64,000 nt of DNA from Poseidonocella sedimentorum (GCF_900116005.1 NZ_FOYI01000003.1:62001-126000); one strand, 5' to 3'. Numbered from the stretch's first letter, positions 8,030 through 17,427 are shown. Program-made: numbers and translations. The notes: generated from the letters alone by a model not told the origin.

Positions 8030-8857
8030 ATGCCGGAAATTTTTCTTCACGCGGGCGCACACCGGACCGGAACCACAAGCTTTCAGGCCTGTCTTGCGCT
8101 GAACCGGCACCGGCTGGAGGAGGGCGGATATCGCCTGGCGTACCCCTTTCGCGAGGGGTTTGAGGGCGCTCGATTGCGGCTCAAGATGCCCGATCCGCGC
8201 CACGATCCGCGCCGGGTGCTCGACCTGTTCACACGCGCGCAGCGGCATCTCTCCGGGTTCGCGCCGGGGCCGAAGGGGTTGATCCTGTCGGAGGAGAATA
8301 TCGCCGGAAAGATGAGCGGTTTCGGGCAAGAGCGGTTCTTTCCGATGGCGCGCGAGCGGGCGCGGTTCGTCGCGCGGGCGTTGCCTGCACCGGTGACGCG
8401 TGTGCTCTTTGTCCTGCGTCGCTACGATGGGTTTTTCGCATCCGCCTACCGGCTGCGGGCGAGCAGTCGCAAGGTTTCGTCCTTCGACGAAATGAAGCCC
8501 GGTATTCTTTCGATGGCGACGGGGTGGCCCGAAGTGGTGACCGCGCTGCGCGACGGCTTCCCTTTGGCCGAAATCACGGTGCTGGACTATGCGCGGCGGG
8601 GCGAGAGTCGGGAGTTGCTGAGGCATCTGGTGCCTGAGGCAGCAGAGCTTGCGCTCGAAGAGCCATCCCGGCTGGAGAATGCGAGCCCTGATGATGCGAT
8701 GCTTGAGGCGGCGCAGGCCACGCTCGGCGCGGAGTCTGGTGAAAACAGTTCGATGAACGTCGAATTCACGGAGGCCGAACGGGCTCTGTTGGACGCGCGT
8801 TACGTGGCGGATTTGGAGCGCATTGGCGGGATGCGGGGCGTGACCTTGCTGAGTTAG
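8030..8857 (+). CDS. Sulfotransferase-like P-loop protein
   Basis: A 275-residue cytoplasmic protein opening MPEIFLHAGAHRTGTTSFQ, a variant of the HxGxxKTGTTxxQ PAPS-binding loop of sulfotransferase-family proteins in marine alphaproteobacteria. FVLRRYDGFFASAYRL (about 125) resembles the 3'-phosphate-binding R-D-P-region. The second half (residues 160-275) is not conserved in an obvious way. It stands alone between two convergent or divergent units, with no glycan genes nearby, so the acceptor is unknown. Its K-to-R change in the P-loop and weak C-terminus make activity uncertain. Confidence 0.65.
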   Translation: MPEIFLHAGAHRTGTTSFQACLALNRHRLEEGGYRLAYPFREGFEGARLRLKMPDPRHDPRRVLDLFTRAQRHLSGFAPGPKGLILSEENIAGKMSGFGQERFFPMARERARFVARALPAPVTRVLFVLRRYDGFFASAYRLRASSRKVSSFDEMKPGILSMATGWPEVVTALRDGFPLAEITVLDYARRGESRELLRHLVPEAAELALEEPSRLENASPDDAMLEAAQATLGAESGENSSMNVEFTEAERALLDARYVADLERIGGMRGVTLLS

Positions 8858-8866
8858 ATCGGGCGC

Positions 8867-8896
8867 GAACTGTTTGCCGTAGATCGAACAGTTTGA
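8867..8896. repeat. Second copy of the AACTGTTTG/AACAGTTTG inverted words
   Basis: GAACTGTTTG (8867-8876) and TCGAACAGTTTGA (8884-8896) form an inverted pair closely matching the element upstream of serS, and CGAACAG follows again at 8904. Here they lie between the 3' ends of two convergent genes, only 25 nt before a bidirectional terminator. This location does not favour a promoter operator. Confidence 0.4.
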
Positions 8897-8920
8897 TGCG
8901 CGTCGAACAGAGCGCGGAGA

Positions 8921-8946
8921 AAAGGCGGCCCCGCGGAGCCGCCTTT
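8921..8946. terminator. Bidirectional intrinsic terminator
   Basis: A perfect 9-bp stem AAAGGCGGC (8921-8929) / GCCGCCTTT (8938-8946) with an 8-nt loop lies between the convergent sulfotransferase-like gene and the iron-binding protein gene. A/T tracts flank both sides, so it can serve both strands. Confidence 0.8.
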
Positions 8947-8967
8947 CACTTTCTTCAACGGCTCGGT

Positions 8968-9969
8968 TCAGCCGTCGTAGTCAACCTCTTCGGTTAGGCG
9001 CAGCGCGACCGGCCGCAGAGCGGCGAGGTCCGCGAGGTTGGCGTCGTCAGGCGTGAAGCTCCCCCAGGACGCGACCAGCTCGCTCGGGGATGTGCCCGGC
9101 GCGATCGGGTATTCGTTGTTGTCCTCGGCGTAGATTTCCTGCCCGCGCGGCGAGGCGAGGAAGTCCACGAGTTTCATCGCCGCCTCCTTGTTGGGCGCAT
9201 TGGCGGTCATGGCGAAGCCGGAGACGTTAACGTGGGTCCCGCCGTCTTCAAAGGTGGGGAAGACGATGCGCACACTATCGGCCCATTCCTTCTGTTCCTC
9301 ATCCTTGAGCATCAGCCCCATGTAGTAGGTGTTGCCGATCGAGATATCGCATTCCCCGGCCCAGATCGCCTTGACCTGCGCGCGGTCATTGCCCTGCGGC
9401 TTGCGGGCGAGATTTGCCTTCACCCCTTCGAGCCACTCCTTGGCATAGGCTTCGCCGTGATGGTGGATCATCGCCGAGGTGAGCGCGACCATGTAGGCAT
9501 GGGTGCCCGAACGGGTGCAGATGCGGCCCTTCCACTTCTCGTCGGCGAGGTCTTCGTAGGTGGTAACTTCGCCATCCGAGACGCGCTCCTTGGAAGCGTA
9601 GACGATCCGCGCGCGGGTGGTCAGCGCATGCCAGTGGCCGGCAGGATCGTGCAGTGCGTCGGGGACGTTCTTGTCGAGCATCTCGCTGGAGACCGGCTGC
9701 GTCAGGTCCGCATCGACCACGGCGGCGAGGCGCGAGATATCGACGGTGAAGACCAGATCCGCGGGCGAGCGCGTGCCCTCGGCCTTGAGCCGCTCGATCA
9801 TGCCGGTGTTGAGATAGACGAGGTTCACATCCACGCCGGTCTCTTCGGTAAAGGCCGTCATCAGCGGCTCGATCAATTCCGGCTGACGATAGGAATAGAC
9901 GTTGACCTCTTCGGCGATCGCCGGCGCGGCAATCAGGACGGCCAGGGCCGCAGTACAGAGTCGTTTCAC
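8968..9969 (-). CDS. Periplasmic Fe(III)-binding protein of an ABC transporter
   Basis: A 333-residue FutA/FbpA-type substrate-binding protein. The signal peptide is residues 1-19 (cut after APAIA), and the mature start EEVNVYSYRQPELIEPL is typical of ferric-iron binders of the FutA type. Iron-ligand tyrosines probably include those in NVYSYRQ and the GNTYYMG pair (about 218). It starts at GTG with a strong GGGAGGA ribosome site. No permease or ATPase gene is next to it, so the cognate membrane components must be elsewhere, or it acts as an orphan binder. No convincing Fur/Irr/RirA box was recognised in the 113-bp upstream gap. Confidence 0.88.
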   Translation of the reverse strand: MKRLCTAALAVLIAAPAIAEEVNVYSYRQPELIEPLMTAFTEETGVDVNLVYLNTGMIERLKAEGTRSPADLVFTVDISRLAAVVDADLTQPVSSEMLDKNVPDALHDPAGHWHALTTRARIVYASKERVSDGEVTTYEDLADEKWKGRICTRSGTHAYMVALTSAMIHHHGEAYAKEWLEGVKANLARKPQGNDRAQVKAIWAGECDISIGNTYYMGLMLKDEEQKEWADSVRIVFPTFEDGGTHVNVSGFAMTANAPNKEAAMKLVDFLASPRGQEIYAEDNNEYPIAPGTSPSELVASWGSFTPDDANLADLAALRPVALRLTEEVDYDG

Positions 9970-10082
9970 GAGATCCTCCCTCGAACATGGTCAAATAGTG
10001 ACGTGGTTCGGGGTTTAACCGACTATAACGCTCAAGTGAATAGCCGAGCGAAGCACTAGGAATAAACCATCGCCGTGATGGG

Positions 10083-10943
10083 TCATCGGTCCGGAGCGGG
10101 GCGCTCGGCCTTGGCCGCATCCCACAGGCGGTCCATTTCATCCAAAGTGGCATCCCGGGGGTGGCGCCCGTCGGCCCCGAGGCGGTCTTCGATGAAGGCG
10201 AAGCGGCGGGTGAATTTCGCATTTGCCGCGCGCAGGGCGGTCTCGGGGTCGATCTTGAGATGCCGCGCGAGATTGGCCATGACGAAAAGCAGATCGCCGT
10301 ATTCCTCGGCGATGTCGTCTTGCGACTTCTCCGCCCGGGCCTCGACCAGCTCGCGGGCCTCTTCGGCGATCTTGTCCACGACCTGTCCCGTCTCGGGCCA
10401 ATCGAACCCCACGCGCGCGGCCCGGTTTTGCAACTTCACGGCACGGGTGAGCGCCGGCAATCCGGTGGCCACACCGTCCAGCACGCCGATTTCGGCTCTC
10501 TGGGCCCGTTCCCGCGCCTTGATTTTCTCCCAGTCATCAGTCTGTTGCGCGGCGCTCTTGTCGCGACTCTCGGCGCCGAAGACATGCGGATGCCGCGCGA
10601 CCATCTTGTCGGAAATCGCCCGAACGATACTCTGGAAGGTGAAGTGCCCGGCCTCGGCGCCCATCTGCGCGTGATAGACCGATTGCAGCAGCAGATCGCC
10701 CAGCTCGCCCTCAAGCTCGCCCCAGGCCCCGCGCTCGATCGCGTCGGCGACCTCGTAGGCCTCTTCGATGGTGTAGGGCGCGATGGAGGCGAAATCCTGC
10801 TCGATGTCCCAGGGACAGCCGGATTCGGGATCACGCAGGCGGCGCATGATTTCCAGCAGGCGCTCGATCCCGGCGTCCGGGTCGTGGATGAGGGCCTCTT
10901 GCGGGGGGGTGTCCGTGCCGGCTCCGGTCGCGCGGTTCGTCAT
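10083..10943 (-). CDS. mazG: Nucleoside triphosphate pyrophosphohydrolase MazG
   Basis: Cytoplasmic all-alpha NTP pyrophosphatase of 286 residues that hydrolyses (d)NTPs to NMPs and can limit mutagenic or alarmone-related nucleotides. Both halves of the duplicated MazG domain are visible: the first carries CPWDIEQDFASIAPYTIEEAYE and GELEGELGDLLLQ with acidic Mg ligands, and the second carries DKIAEEARELVEA and DIAEEYGDLLFVMANLARHL. The ATG at 10943 (MTNRATGAG) is preferred because GGAGGCAAG precedes it; longer frames extend without conservation. It is divergent from the ureohydrolase gene. Confidence 0.92.
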   Translation of the reverse strand: MTNRATGAGTDTPPQEALIHDPDAGIERLLEIMRRLRDPESGCPWDIEQDFASIAPYTIEEAYEVADAIERGAWGELEGELGDLLLQSVYHAQMGAEAGHFTFQSIVRAISDKMVARHPHVFGAESRDKSAAQQTDDWEKIKARERAQRAEIGVLDGVATGLPALTRAVKLQNRAARVGFDWPETGQVVDKIAEEARELVEARAEKSQDDIAEEYGDLLFVMANLARHLKIDPETALRAANAKFTRRFAFIEDRLGADGRHPRDATLDEMDRLWDAAKAERPAPDR

Positions 10944-11068
10944 CTTGCCTCCATCTGCCCCATTGCCGGGCGCGTTTGGCTGTGAAACATCGTTTGAGAG
11001 GTTATTGGTCGGCGCCCGGGCCGGTTGCAAGGGGCAAGGGCGGCCGGCAGGTGCAAGGAGATGGGCTC

Positions 11069-12037
11069 ATGGGACTGAAAGAGGCGAGCGAACAGGTCGA
11101 TCAGGCGTTTACGCGGCGCGATCGGCGCGGGCTGACCCACGAAAACGCCTTTGGCGGCGCGCTGTCGTTCCTGCGGCGGACATATACCAAGGATCTGAGC
11201 GGAGTCGATGTGGCCGTGACCGGCGTGCCTTTCGATCAGGCGGTGACCAATCGCCCCGGCACGCGGCTTGGCCCCCGCGCGATCCGCGAGGCCTCGACCC
11301 TGCAGCCCTACGATCCTCCCTATGGCTGGGGCTTCGATCCGCTTTCGGAATTCACCGTGGTGGACTACGGCGACCTGGCCTTCGACTATGCGCGCGTGGC
11401 CGATTTTCCCGATGCGCTGACGGCGCATGTCCGTGGCATCCTTGAGGCGGGCGCGGCGAGTGTGGTGCTTGGGGGGGACCACTACATTTCCTTTCCGATT
11501 CTAAAGGCTTACGCCGAGAAGTTCGGGCCGATTTCGCTCATCCATTTCGATGCGCACACCGACACCTGGCCGGACGATGACATGAGCCGGATCGACCACG
11601 GGACGATGTTTTACAAGGCGATCAAGGCGGGGATCGTGGATCCCGCGACCTCGGTGCAGATCGGGATCCGGACGGTCGTGGACGATCCGCTCGGGGTCAC
11701 CATCATAGACGCGCGCGAGGTGCATGAGGCCGGGCCCGCCGCTGCCGCGAAGAAGGCGCGCGAGATCGTGGGCGCGCGCCCGGCCTATCTCAGCTTCGAC
11801 ATCGATTGCCTCGATCCGGGCTTTGCGCCGGGGACGGGAACGCCGGTCTGGGGCGGGCTCTCCAGCGGGCAGGCGGCGATCCTTCTGCGCGATCTGGCAG
11901 GGGTGAACATGGTGGGCGGCGATGTCGTCGAGGTTTCGCCGCCTTATGATCCGTCGGGCGCGACCGCCGTCGCGGGGGCGCATGTGGCGATGGAGCTCCT
12001 CTGCCTCTGGGCCTGGACGCGGCGGGCGGGCGCTTAG
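11069..12037 (+). CDS. speB: Agmatinase-type ureohydrolase
   Basis: A 322-residue manganese ureohydrolase of the arginase/agmatinase family, predicted to release urea from agmatine or a related guanidino compound. Metal-binding motifs are [14 protein letters not shown] (about 137), HFDAHTDTW (about 160) and [18 protein letters not shown] (about 238). The conserved N-terminal [23 protein letters not shown] block is present. The ATG at 11069 has an AAGGAG site 8 nt upstream and is preferred over the longer frame. Homologues act on several guanidino substrates, so the agmatinase symbol is provisional. Its end overlaps the 3' end of the convergent miaA gene by 4 bp. Confidence 0.85.
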   Translation: MGLKEASEQVDQAFTRRDRRGLTHENAFGGALSFLRRTYTKDLSGVDVAVTGVPFDQAVTNRPGTRLGPRAIREASTLQPYDPPYGWGFDPLSEFTVVDYGDLAFDYARVADFPDALTAHVRGILEAGAASVVLGGDHYISFPILKAYAEKFGPISLIHFDAHTDTWPDDDMSRIDHGTMFYKAIKAGIVDPATSVQIGIRTVVDDPLGVTIIDAREVHEAGPAAAAKKAREIVGARPAYLSFDIDCLDPGFAPGTGTPVWGGLSSGQAAILLRDLAGVNMVGGDVVEVSPPYDPSGATAVAGAHVAMELLCLWAWTRRAGA

Positions 12038-12906
12038 AGCGCGGCGGCTGAAACGACCGTCCAGTCGCGCATCCGGGCGCGAAACCACGTGCGTTGCCGC
12101 TTGGCATATTGGCGCGTTGCGATGGTTGCGGCCTCGCGCGCATCATCGAGCGTCATCTGCCCCCGAAGATAGGCCACAAGCTCCGGCGCGCCGATCGGTT
12201 TCATCGAGGGCAGGGCGGGATCGTACCGCGCGAGGTTTTCGCGCGCCTCGTCCAGCGCGCCCTCGCCGAGCATCTGATCGAACCGCGACGCGATGCGCGG
12301 CGTGAGCCAGTCCTTCGGCGCGTCGAGCAGGAGCGGGATTGCCTCGTCAAGCGGGCAGAGCGGCGGGGTTTTATCCGCCTGCCATGCGACCAGTGGTTTG
12401 CCTGTGCTTTCAAGCACTTCCCAGGCGCGCTGCACGCGGGCCCGGTTGGCCAGATCGATGGCCCCGGCGGTCTGCGGGTCGAGCGCGGCGATCATCTCCT
12501 CGCGGCTCATCGCATCGCCTCGGGCGCGGACATCTTCCGGCACCGGCGGGATCTGCGAGAGCCCCTCGGTCAGCGCGCTGAAATAGAGCCCCGTCCCGCC
12601 AACGATCACCGGCGCGGGCGAGCGGCCAAGCCGGGGCGCAAGATCGCGCAGCCAATGCCCCGCCGAATAGGCCGCATCCCAGGCAACATGCCCGTAAAGC
12701 GCGTGAGGCGCGCGGGCGAGATCGGCCGCATCGGGCCGCGCCGACAACACGCGCCAGTTTGTATAGACCTGCAGCGCATCGGCATTGATGACCTCGCGCC
12801 CCTGGGCCTCGGAATAGCGCAGGGCAAGCGCGCTCTTGCCGCTGGCGGTGGGCCCGGCGATGAGGATCGGCCGCTCTGCCGGCGCATCGATGGGCAACTT
12901 CACCAC
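12034..12906 (-). CDS. miaA: tRNA dimethylallyltransferase
   Basis: Cytoplasmic enzyme adding a dimethylallyl group to A37 of tRNAs reading U-starting codons. It has the N-terminal P-loop [57 protein letters not shown] and [17 protein letters not shown], followed by the C-terminal [14 protein letters not shown]. The frame is open to ATG at 12987, but the first 27 residues there are unlike the family and approach the divergent pyrH start. Two GTG codons (12906, 12903) just before [11 protein letters not shown] are more likely starts. The exact start is uncertain. Confidence 0.92.
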   Translation of the reverse strand: MVKLPIDAPAERPILIAGPTASGKSALALRYSEAQGREVINADALQVYTNWRVLSARPDAADLARAPHALYGHVAWDAAYSAGHWLRDLAPRLGRSPAPVIVGGTGLYFSALTEGLSQIPPVPEDVRARGDAMSREEMIAALDPQTAGAIDLANRARVQRAWEVLESTGKPLVAWQADKTPPLCPLDEAIPLLLDAPKDWLTPRIASRFDQMLGEGALDEARENLARYDPALPSMKPIGAPELVAYLRGQMTLDDAREAATIATRQYAKRQRTWFRARMRDWTVVSAAAL

Positions 12907-13008
12907 GATGGCGCGCCCAAGGCATGACGGGGGCGGTATCTTCGATTGAACATCCTGCGGTTTTGAGACATTTTGCGCGGCAATCACAAGCCCCTTGAGG
13001 AGCCCGCC

Positions 13009-13743
13009 ATGGCAGAAGACAGCACCACCCCGAAGACAACCTTCAAACGCGTGCTGTTGAAGATCTCAGGCGAGGCGCTCATGGGCCCTCAGGGCTACGG
13101 CCTGCACCCGCCCACCGTGATGCGAATCGCGCGCGAGGTCCAATCGGTGCAGGCGCTCGGCGTCGAGGTCTGCATGGTGATCGGCGGCGGTAATATCTTC
13201 CGCGGCCTTCAGGGCTCGGCCCAGGGCATGGAGCGGACGACCGCCGACTACATGGGCATGCTGGCCACGGTCATGAACGCGCTGGCGATGCAATCGGCTC
13301 TCGAGGAGCTCAACGTCTTCACCCGGGTCATCTCCGCCATTCGCATGGACGAGGTGGCCGAGCCCTATATCCGCCGCCGCGCCGTGCGCCACCTTGAGAA
13401 AAAGCGGGTCTGCATCTTCGCGGCCGGCACGGGCAACCCCTATTTCACCACCGATACCGCTGCAACTTTGCGCGCTAACGAGATGAATTGCGAGGCAATT
13501 TTCAAAGGCACCAAGGTCGACGGTGTCTATGACAAGGATCCGATGAAACACGATGACGCAGTGCGCTATGATACGGTGAGCTATGACGATTGCCTCGCCA
13601 AGCGGCTCGGGGTCATGGATGCCTCGGCGATCGCGCTCGCGCGGGACAACAACCTGCCGATCATCGTCTTTTCGCTTGATGAGCCCGGCGGGTTCCGGGG
13701 GATTCTCGCCGGCGAAGGCACCTATACGCGTGTGCAGGGATAG
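13009..13743 (+). CDS. pyrH: UMP kinase
   Basis: A 244-residue amino-acid-kinase-fold UMP kinase (UMP + ATP to UDP), the first gene of the long plus-strand run to lpxB. It shows [47 protein letters not shown] and [15 protein letters not shown], and the C-terminal [21 protein letters not shown]. The start ATG is 13009, preceded by TTGAGGAG. Alpha/gammaproteobacterial order pyrH-frr is kept, with a 77-bp gap to frr. Confidence 0.97.
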   Translation: MAEDSTTPKTTFKRVLLKISGEALMGPQGYGLHPPTVMRIAREVQSVQALGVEVCMVIGGGNIFRGLQGSAQGMERTTADYMGMLATVMNALAMQSALEELNVFTRVISAIRMDEVAEPYIRRRAVRHLEKKRVCIFAAGTGNPYFTTDTAATLRANEMNCEAIFKGTKVDGVYDKDPMKHDDAVRYDTVSYDDCLAKRLGVMDASAIALARDNNLPIIVFSLDEPGGFRGILAGEGTYTRVQG

Positions 13744-13820
13744 CGATTGTCGGGTGACCTCGGGGCAGGATTTACGTAAAAGCAAGAAAAAACGGGCATC
13801 AGCCCGGAAGGAAGTGAGCC

Positions 13821-14387
13821 ATGTCTGAAGATTTTATTCTCGATACCGATGATCTGGAGCGCCGCATGGAGGGCGCGATCACCAACCTGCGGACCGAGTT
13901 TGCCTCGTTGCGGACCGGGCGGGCCAGCGCGAGCATGCTGGAGCCGGTACAGGTTGATGCCTATGGTCAGATGACCCCGATCAACCAGGTCGGGACGGTC
14001 AATGTGCCCGAGCCGCGGATGGTGACGATCAACGTCTGGGACAAGGGGCTTGTCGGCAAGGTCGAGAAGGCGATCCGCGAAAGCGGGCTCGGGATCAACC
14101 CGCAGCTCAACGGCACGATCATCATGCTGCCGATTCCGGAGCTCAACGAAGAGCGCCGCCGCGAGCTTGGCAAGGTCGCCGGGCACTATGCTGAAAACGC
14201 GCGGGTTTCCGTGCGCAACGTCCGGCGCGACGGGATGGATCAGATCAAACGCGCAAAGGCCGACGGCGCAGTGTCGGAAGACGACCAGAAGCTTTGGGAA
14301 GACGAGGTGCAGGAGCTGACCAACAGCTACATCGCACAGATCGACAAGGCCCTGGAGACGAAACAGGATGAGATCATGCAGGTCTGA
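13821..14387 (+). CDS. frr: Ribosome recycling factor
   Basis: A 188-residue two-domain RRF that, with EF-G, splits the post-termination ribosome. The helical domain carries [21 protein letters not shown], followed by [44 protein letters not shown] and [23 protein letters not shown]. Length and motifs are canonical. An AAGGAAGTGAGCC ribosome-binding stretch precedes the ATG. Confidence 0.97.
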   Translation: MSEDFILDTDDLERRMEGAITNLRTEFASLRTGRASASMLEPVQVDAYGQMTPINQVGTVNVPEPRMVTINVWDKGLVGKVEKAIRESGLGINPQLNGTIIMLPIPELNEERRRELGKVAGHYAENARVSVRNVRRDGMDQIKRAKADGAVSEDDQKLWEDEVQELTNSYIAQIDKALETKQDEIMQV

Positions 14388-14435
14388 GCCCGGTGGCGAC
14401 AGACCTGGCCCGACATGCGGGCCGGAAAGGCATAC

Positions 14436-15161
14436 ATGGCCAAGGACATCGATCCTAGCAAGACGCCGGAGCACGTCGCCATCATCATGGATGGCAACGG
14501 GCGGTGGGCCCAGATGCGCGGCAAGCCGCGGCTCTATGGCCATCACAAGGGCGCGCGCCGGGTGCGCGCGGTTTTGGAAGCTTGCCCGGATCTCGGGGTC
14601 AAGTACCTGACGATATTTGCCTTTTCGACCGAAAATTGGAAGCGCACGCAGACCGAGGTTTCGGGGCTGATGAAGCTTTTCCGCCGATACATCATCCGGG
14701 AATCGCAATCGCTGTTGTCCGCCGGGGTGCGCGTTCGGTTCATCGGCGACCGGGTCCGGCTCGATGATACGCTCGTGGCGCTCATGGATGAGTTGGAGCT
14801 TTTGACGGCGGGCAATGACCGGGTGCATTTGACGATCGCGCTGAACTACGGCGGGCGGGACGAGGTCGCGCGCGCCACCCGGCGCCTTGCGCATGATGTT
14901 GCGGCGGGGCGGCTCGATCCTAAAGCGGTGAATGAAGAAACGCTGCCAAAGTATTTGGATACTTGCGTTTTGCCCGATCCGGATCTTGTCATCCGGACCA
15001 GCGGTGAGGCGCGGATTTCAAACTTCCTGCTCTGGCAATCGGCCTATGCGGAGTATGAATTCATCGACACGCTCTGGCCCGATTTCACGCCCGAGATTTT
15101 CGCCACTGTGGTGGGCCGGTTCGGTGCGCGCGAGCGGCGGTTCGGCGCGGTCGAGGTCTGA
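14436..15161 (+). CDS. uppS: Isoprenyl (undecaprenyl) diphosphate synthase
   Basis: A 241-residue cis-prenyltransferase that makes the C55 lipid carrier for peptidoglycan and glycan assembly. HVAIIMDGNGRWAQMRGKPR (about 14) carries the catalytic Asp; GARRVRAVLEACPDLGVKYLTIFAFSTENW, NYGGRDEVARATRRL and PDLVIRTSGEARISNFLLWQ follow. The ATG at 14436 is chosen over 14415 because GGAAAGG lies 5-11 nt upstream of it. The gene ends 2 nt before cdsA begins, so the two are co-transcribed. Confidence 0.96.
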   Translation: MAKDIDPSKTPEHVAIIMDGNGRWAQMRGKPRLYGHHKGARRVRAVLEACPDLGVKYLTIFAFSTENWKRTQTEVSGLMKLFRRYIIRESQSLLSAGVRVRFIGDRVRLDDTLVALMDELELLTAGNDRVHLTIALNYGGRDEVARATRRLAHDVAAGRLDPKAVNEETLPKYLDTCVLPDPDLVIRTSGEARISNFLLWQSAYAEYEFIDTLWPDFTPEIFATVVGRFGARERRFGAVEV

Positions 15162-15163
15162 TC

Positions 15164-15955
15164 ATGGCTTCGGCCAATTGGGACGATCTGAGAACACGCA
15201 TCCTCACATCCGCCGCCTTGCTCGCGGTGGGGGCGCTGTGCGTTTGGCTTGGCGGCCCCGCGTTTCACCTGCTCGTGGTGGCGATCTGCGCCGCGATGGC
15301 CTGGGAGCTCATCCGCATGACCGTGCCGGAACGTCGCCGAGGCGCGCGCCGGATGGCGCTGGCGGTGGGCGCGGCGGTCGGGGTCTTGCCGCTCTTGCCG
15401 TCCTGGGGTTTCTTCCTGCCAATTTCCGCGCTGGTCGCGGCGGGCGCCGGGCTCTGGGCCGAACGGCTTCGCTGGGCGGTCGCGGGGGTCACGGTGCTGA
15501 TCATCGCCGCGGGCTTCGGGCTACTGACGCTCCGGCTCAACGGCGGAATCGGCTGGGTGCTTTGGCTGGTCAGCGTCGTCGTGGCGACCGACGTTCTGGG
15601 ATATTTCGCGGGCCGCGCGCTCGGCGGGCCGAAATTCTGGCCGCGGGTCAGCCCCAAGAAAACCTGGTCGGGCACGGTCGCGGGCTGGATCGGCGCGGCG
15701 CTCGTGGGGCTCGGCTTCATGCAGGTCACCGGGCTCGGGCCCGAGCTCATCCCGCTCAGCATCGGCACGTCGATGGCGAGCCAGGCGGGCGATCTTCTGG
15801 AAAGCGCCTGCAAGCGGCGCTGCGGTGTCAAGGACAGCTCCACTCTGCTGCCCGGCCATGGCGGCGTCTGGGACCGGTTCGACGGGATGATCGGCGCGGC
15901 GTTCTTCGTCGCGATCATCCAGGCCGCGATCAATGCTGCCGGTGTGGTGCTCTGA
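15164..15955 (+). CDS. cdsA: Phosphatidate cytidylyltransferase
   Basis: A 263-residue polytopic inner-membrane enzyme making CDP-diacylglycerol for phospholipid synthesis. Hydrophobic helices occupy most of residues 15-120. The C-terminal signature appears as VVVATDVLGYFAGRALGGPK (about 140), SPKKTWSGTVAGW and SQAGDLLESACKRRCGVKDSSTLLPGHGGVWDRFDGM. The family motif S-x3-R-x2-K-R-x2-K-D-x4-PGHGG is conserved. Its TGA overlaps an ATG of a 35-codon frame where dxr usually begins. Confidence 0.96.
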   Translation: MASANWDDLRTRILTSAALLAVGALCVWLGGPAFHLLVVAICAAMAWELIRMTVPERRRGARRMALAVGAAVGVLPLLPSWGFFLPISALVAAGAGLWAERLRWAVAGVTVLIIAAGFGLLTLRLNGGIGWVLWLVSVVVATDVLGYFAGRALGGPKFWPRVSPKKTWSGTVAGWIGAALVGLGFMQVTGLGPELIPLSIGTSMASQAGDLLESACKRRCGVKDSSTLLPGHGGVWDRFDGMIGAAFFVAIIQAAINAAGVVL

Positions 15956-16062
15956 TGACAAGCGGCGCGGGCCCGGCTCACCTTTTCGCGCGGGGTCTTG
16001 ATAACCGCCGCGCCCTGCGCCATCTCGACGCCAACAGCCGCGCGCCACGCGCACGCGGGTGA
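15955..16062 (+). other. 35-codon open frame in the place normally taken by dxr
   Basis: An ATG overlapping the cdsA stop (TGATG) opens a 35-codon frame (start MTSGAGPAHLFARGLDNR) rich in Arg and Ala. It resembles no family I know. In alphaproteobacteria dxr usually sits exactly here with a similar overlapping start. The frame may be a decayed remnant or chance; it has no recognisable reductoisomerase motif. Confidence 0.25.
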
Positions 16063-16089
16063 CCCTCTCAAACCCGGCTGAGGAGGCCG

Positions 16090-17427
16090 TTGGACATTCT
16101 TACCTGGCTTCCTGATCTGGGCAACGTGGGCTTCACGCTCCTGGCCTTTGTTGTCGCGCTTTCGGTGATCGTCGCCGTGCATGAATATGGCCACTATATT
16201 GTCGGGCGCTGGTCCGGGATCCACGCAGAGGTGTTTTCGCTCGGCTTCGGTCCGGTGCTCTGGTCGCGGGTCGACGGGCGCGGGACGCGGTGGCAGGTCG
16301 CGGCGCTGCCCTTTGGCGGCTATGTCAAATTCCTCGGCGATGCGGATGCGGCCAGCGGCAAGGATGCCTCGGCGATGACCGGGCTCGATGCCGCGGAGCG
16401 CCGACGGACGATGCACGGCGCGCCGCTCTGGGCGCGTTCGGCGACGGTGCTGGCGGGGCCGGTGTTCAACTTCATCCTCTCGATCCTGATCTTTGCCGCG
16501 ATCGTCTTTGTCGGCGGCGAGACGCGCGAGCCGCTGTCCATCGGCGCCTTGCGGCCGGTCCCGGCGCAGACCAACGAGCTGCGCGTGGGGGATGAAATAC
16601 TGTCGATCGGCGGCGTCGCGGTGGATGATCTGCTCTCCGGTGCGGGGACCCGGGACGAGATCCCGCAGCGCCCGGTTCTGAGCTATGAGATCCGCCGGGA
16701 TGGGCAGTTGCGCGATGTGGAGGGGCCCTATCCCTATCCGGCGCTTGTGGTGCAGCTGACCCCACGTTCGGCCGCCTATGAGGCCGGGCTGCGCCCCGGT
16801 GATGTCATCACCGCGCTTGGCGACACTCCGATCTTTGCCTTTGATCAGCTGCGCACCGCGGTCGAAAACTCGGCCGGCGCGCCGCTTTTGCTCCGCGTCT
16901 GGCGCGAGGGCGAAACCCGCAGCCTCACCTTGCTGCCGCGCCGGGTGGACGAGCCGGACCCCGACGGCGGGTTCCGCACCCAGTGGCGCATCGGCGTGGC
17001 CGGGGGCCTGCTCTTCGAGCCCGCCACCGAGCGCGCCGGGCTGTGGGATTCGCTGCGTTTCGGCGCGACCCAGACCGTCGCCATCGTCGAGGGCTCGCTC
17101 TCGGGCCTGTGGCACATGATCACCGGCGCGATCAGCACCTGCAACATGTCTGGCCCCATCGGAATCGCCGAGGCTTCGGGCGCGATGGCGAGCCAGGGTA
17201 TGTCGAATTTCATCTGGTTCGTGGCGGTGCTCTCCACCGCGGTGGGGCTGATGAACCTCTTTCCGATCCCGGTGCTCGACGGCGGCCATCTGCTGTTCCA
17301 CGCCTGGGAGGCCGTGACCGGCTCGCCCCCGAGCGACAGGGCGCTGCAGGTGCTCATGGCGGGGGGGCTCGCGCTCATCATCACGCTGATGCTCTTTGCC
17401 ATCTCCAACGATCTTTTCTGCCCCTGA
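16090..17427 (+). CDS. rseP: Site-2 zinc metalloprotease RseP
   Basis: A 445-residue inner-membrane intramembrane protease (regulated intramembrane proteolysis, anti-sigma or signal-peptide-remnant cleavage). The zinc motif HEYGHYIVGR lies in the first membrane segment (about residue 35). A PDZ-like region spans about 200-275 (YEAGLRPGDVITALGDTPI). The third metal ligand is in NLFPIPVLDGGHLLFHAWE (about 397). The likely start is TTG at 16090, because AGGAGG ends 3 nt upstream and no better codon precedes the hydrophobic segment; the spacing is unusually short. Confidence 0.95.
   Translation: MDILTWLPDLGNVGFTLLAFVVALSVIVAVHEYGHYIVGRWSGIHAEVFSLGFGPVLWSRVDGRGTRWQVAALPFGGYVKFLGDADAASGKDASAMTGLDAAERRRTMHGAPLWARSATVLAGPVFNFILSILIFAAIVFVGGETREPLSIGALRPVPAQTNELRVGDEILSIGGVAVDDLLSGAGTRDEIPQRPVLSYEIRRDGQLRDVEGPYPYPALVVQLTPRSAAYEAGLRPGDVITALGDTPIFAFDQLRTAVENSAGAPLLLRVWREGETRSLTLLPRRVDEPDPDGGFRTQWRIGVAGGLLFEPATERAGLWDSLRFGATQTVAIVEGSLSGLWHMITGAISTCNMSGPIGIAEASGAMASQGMSNFIWFVAVLSTAVGLMNLFPIPVLDGGHLLFHAWEAVTGSPPSDRALQVLMAGGLALIITLMLFAISNDLFCP

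Noticed and set aside
8867-8910. Promoter operator for the iron-binding protein
   Set aside because: The motif lies beyond the 3' end of that gene, next to a terminator, not in its promoter.
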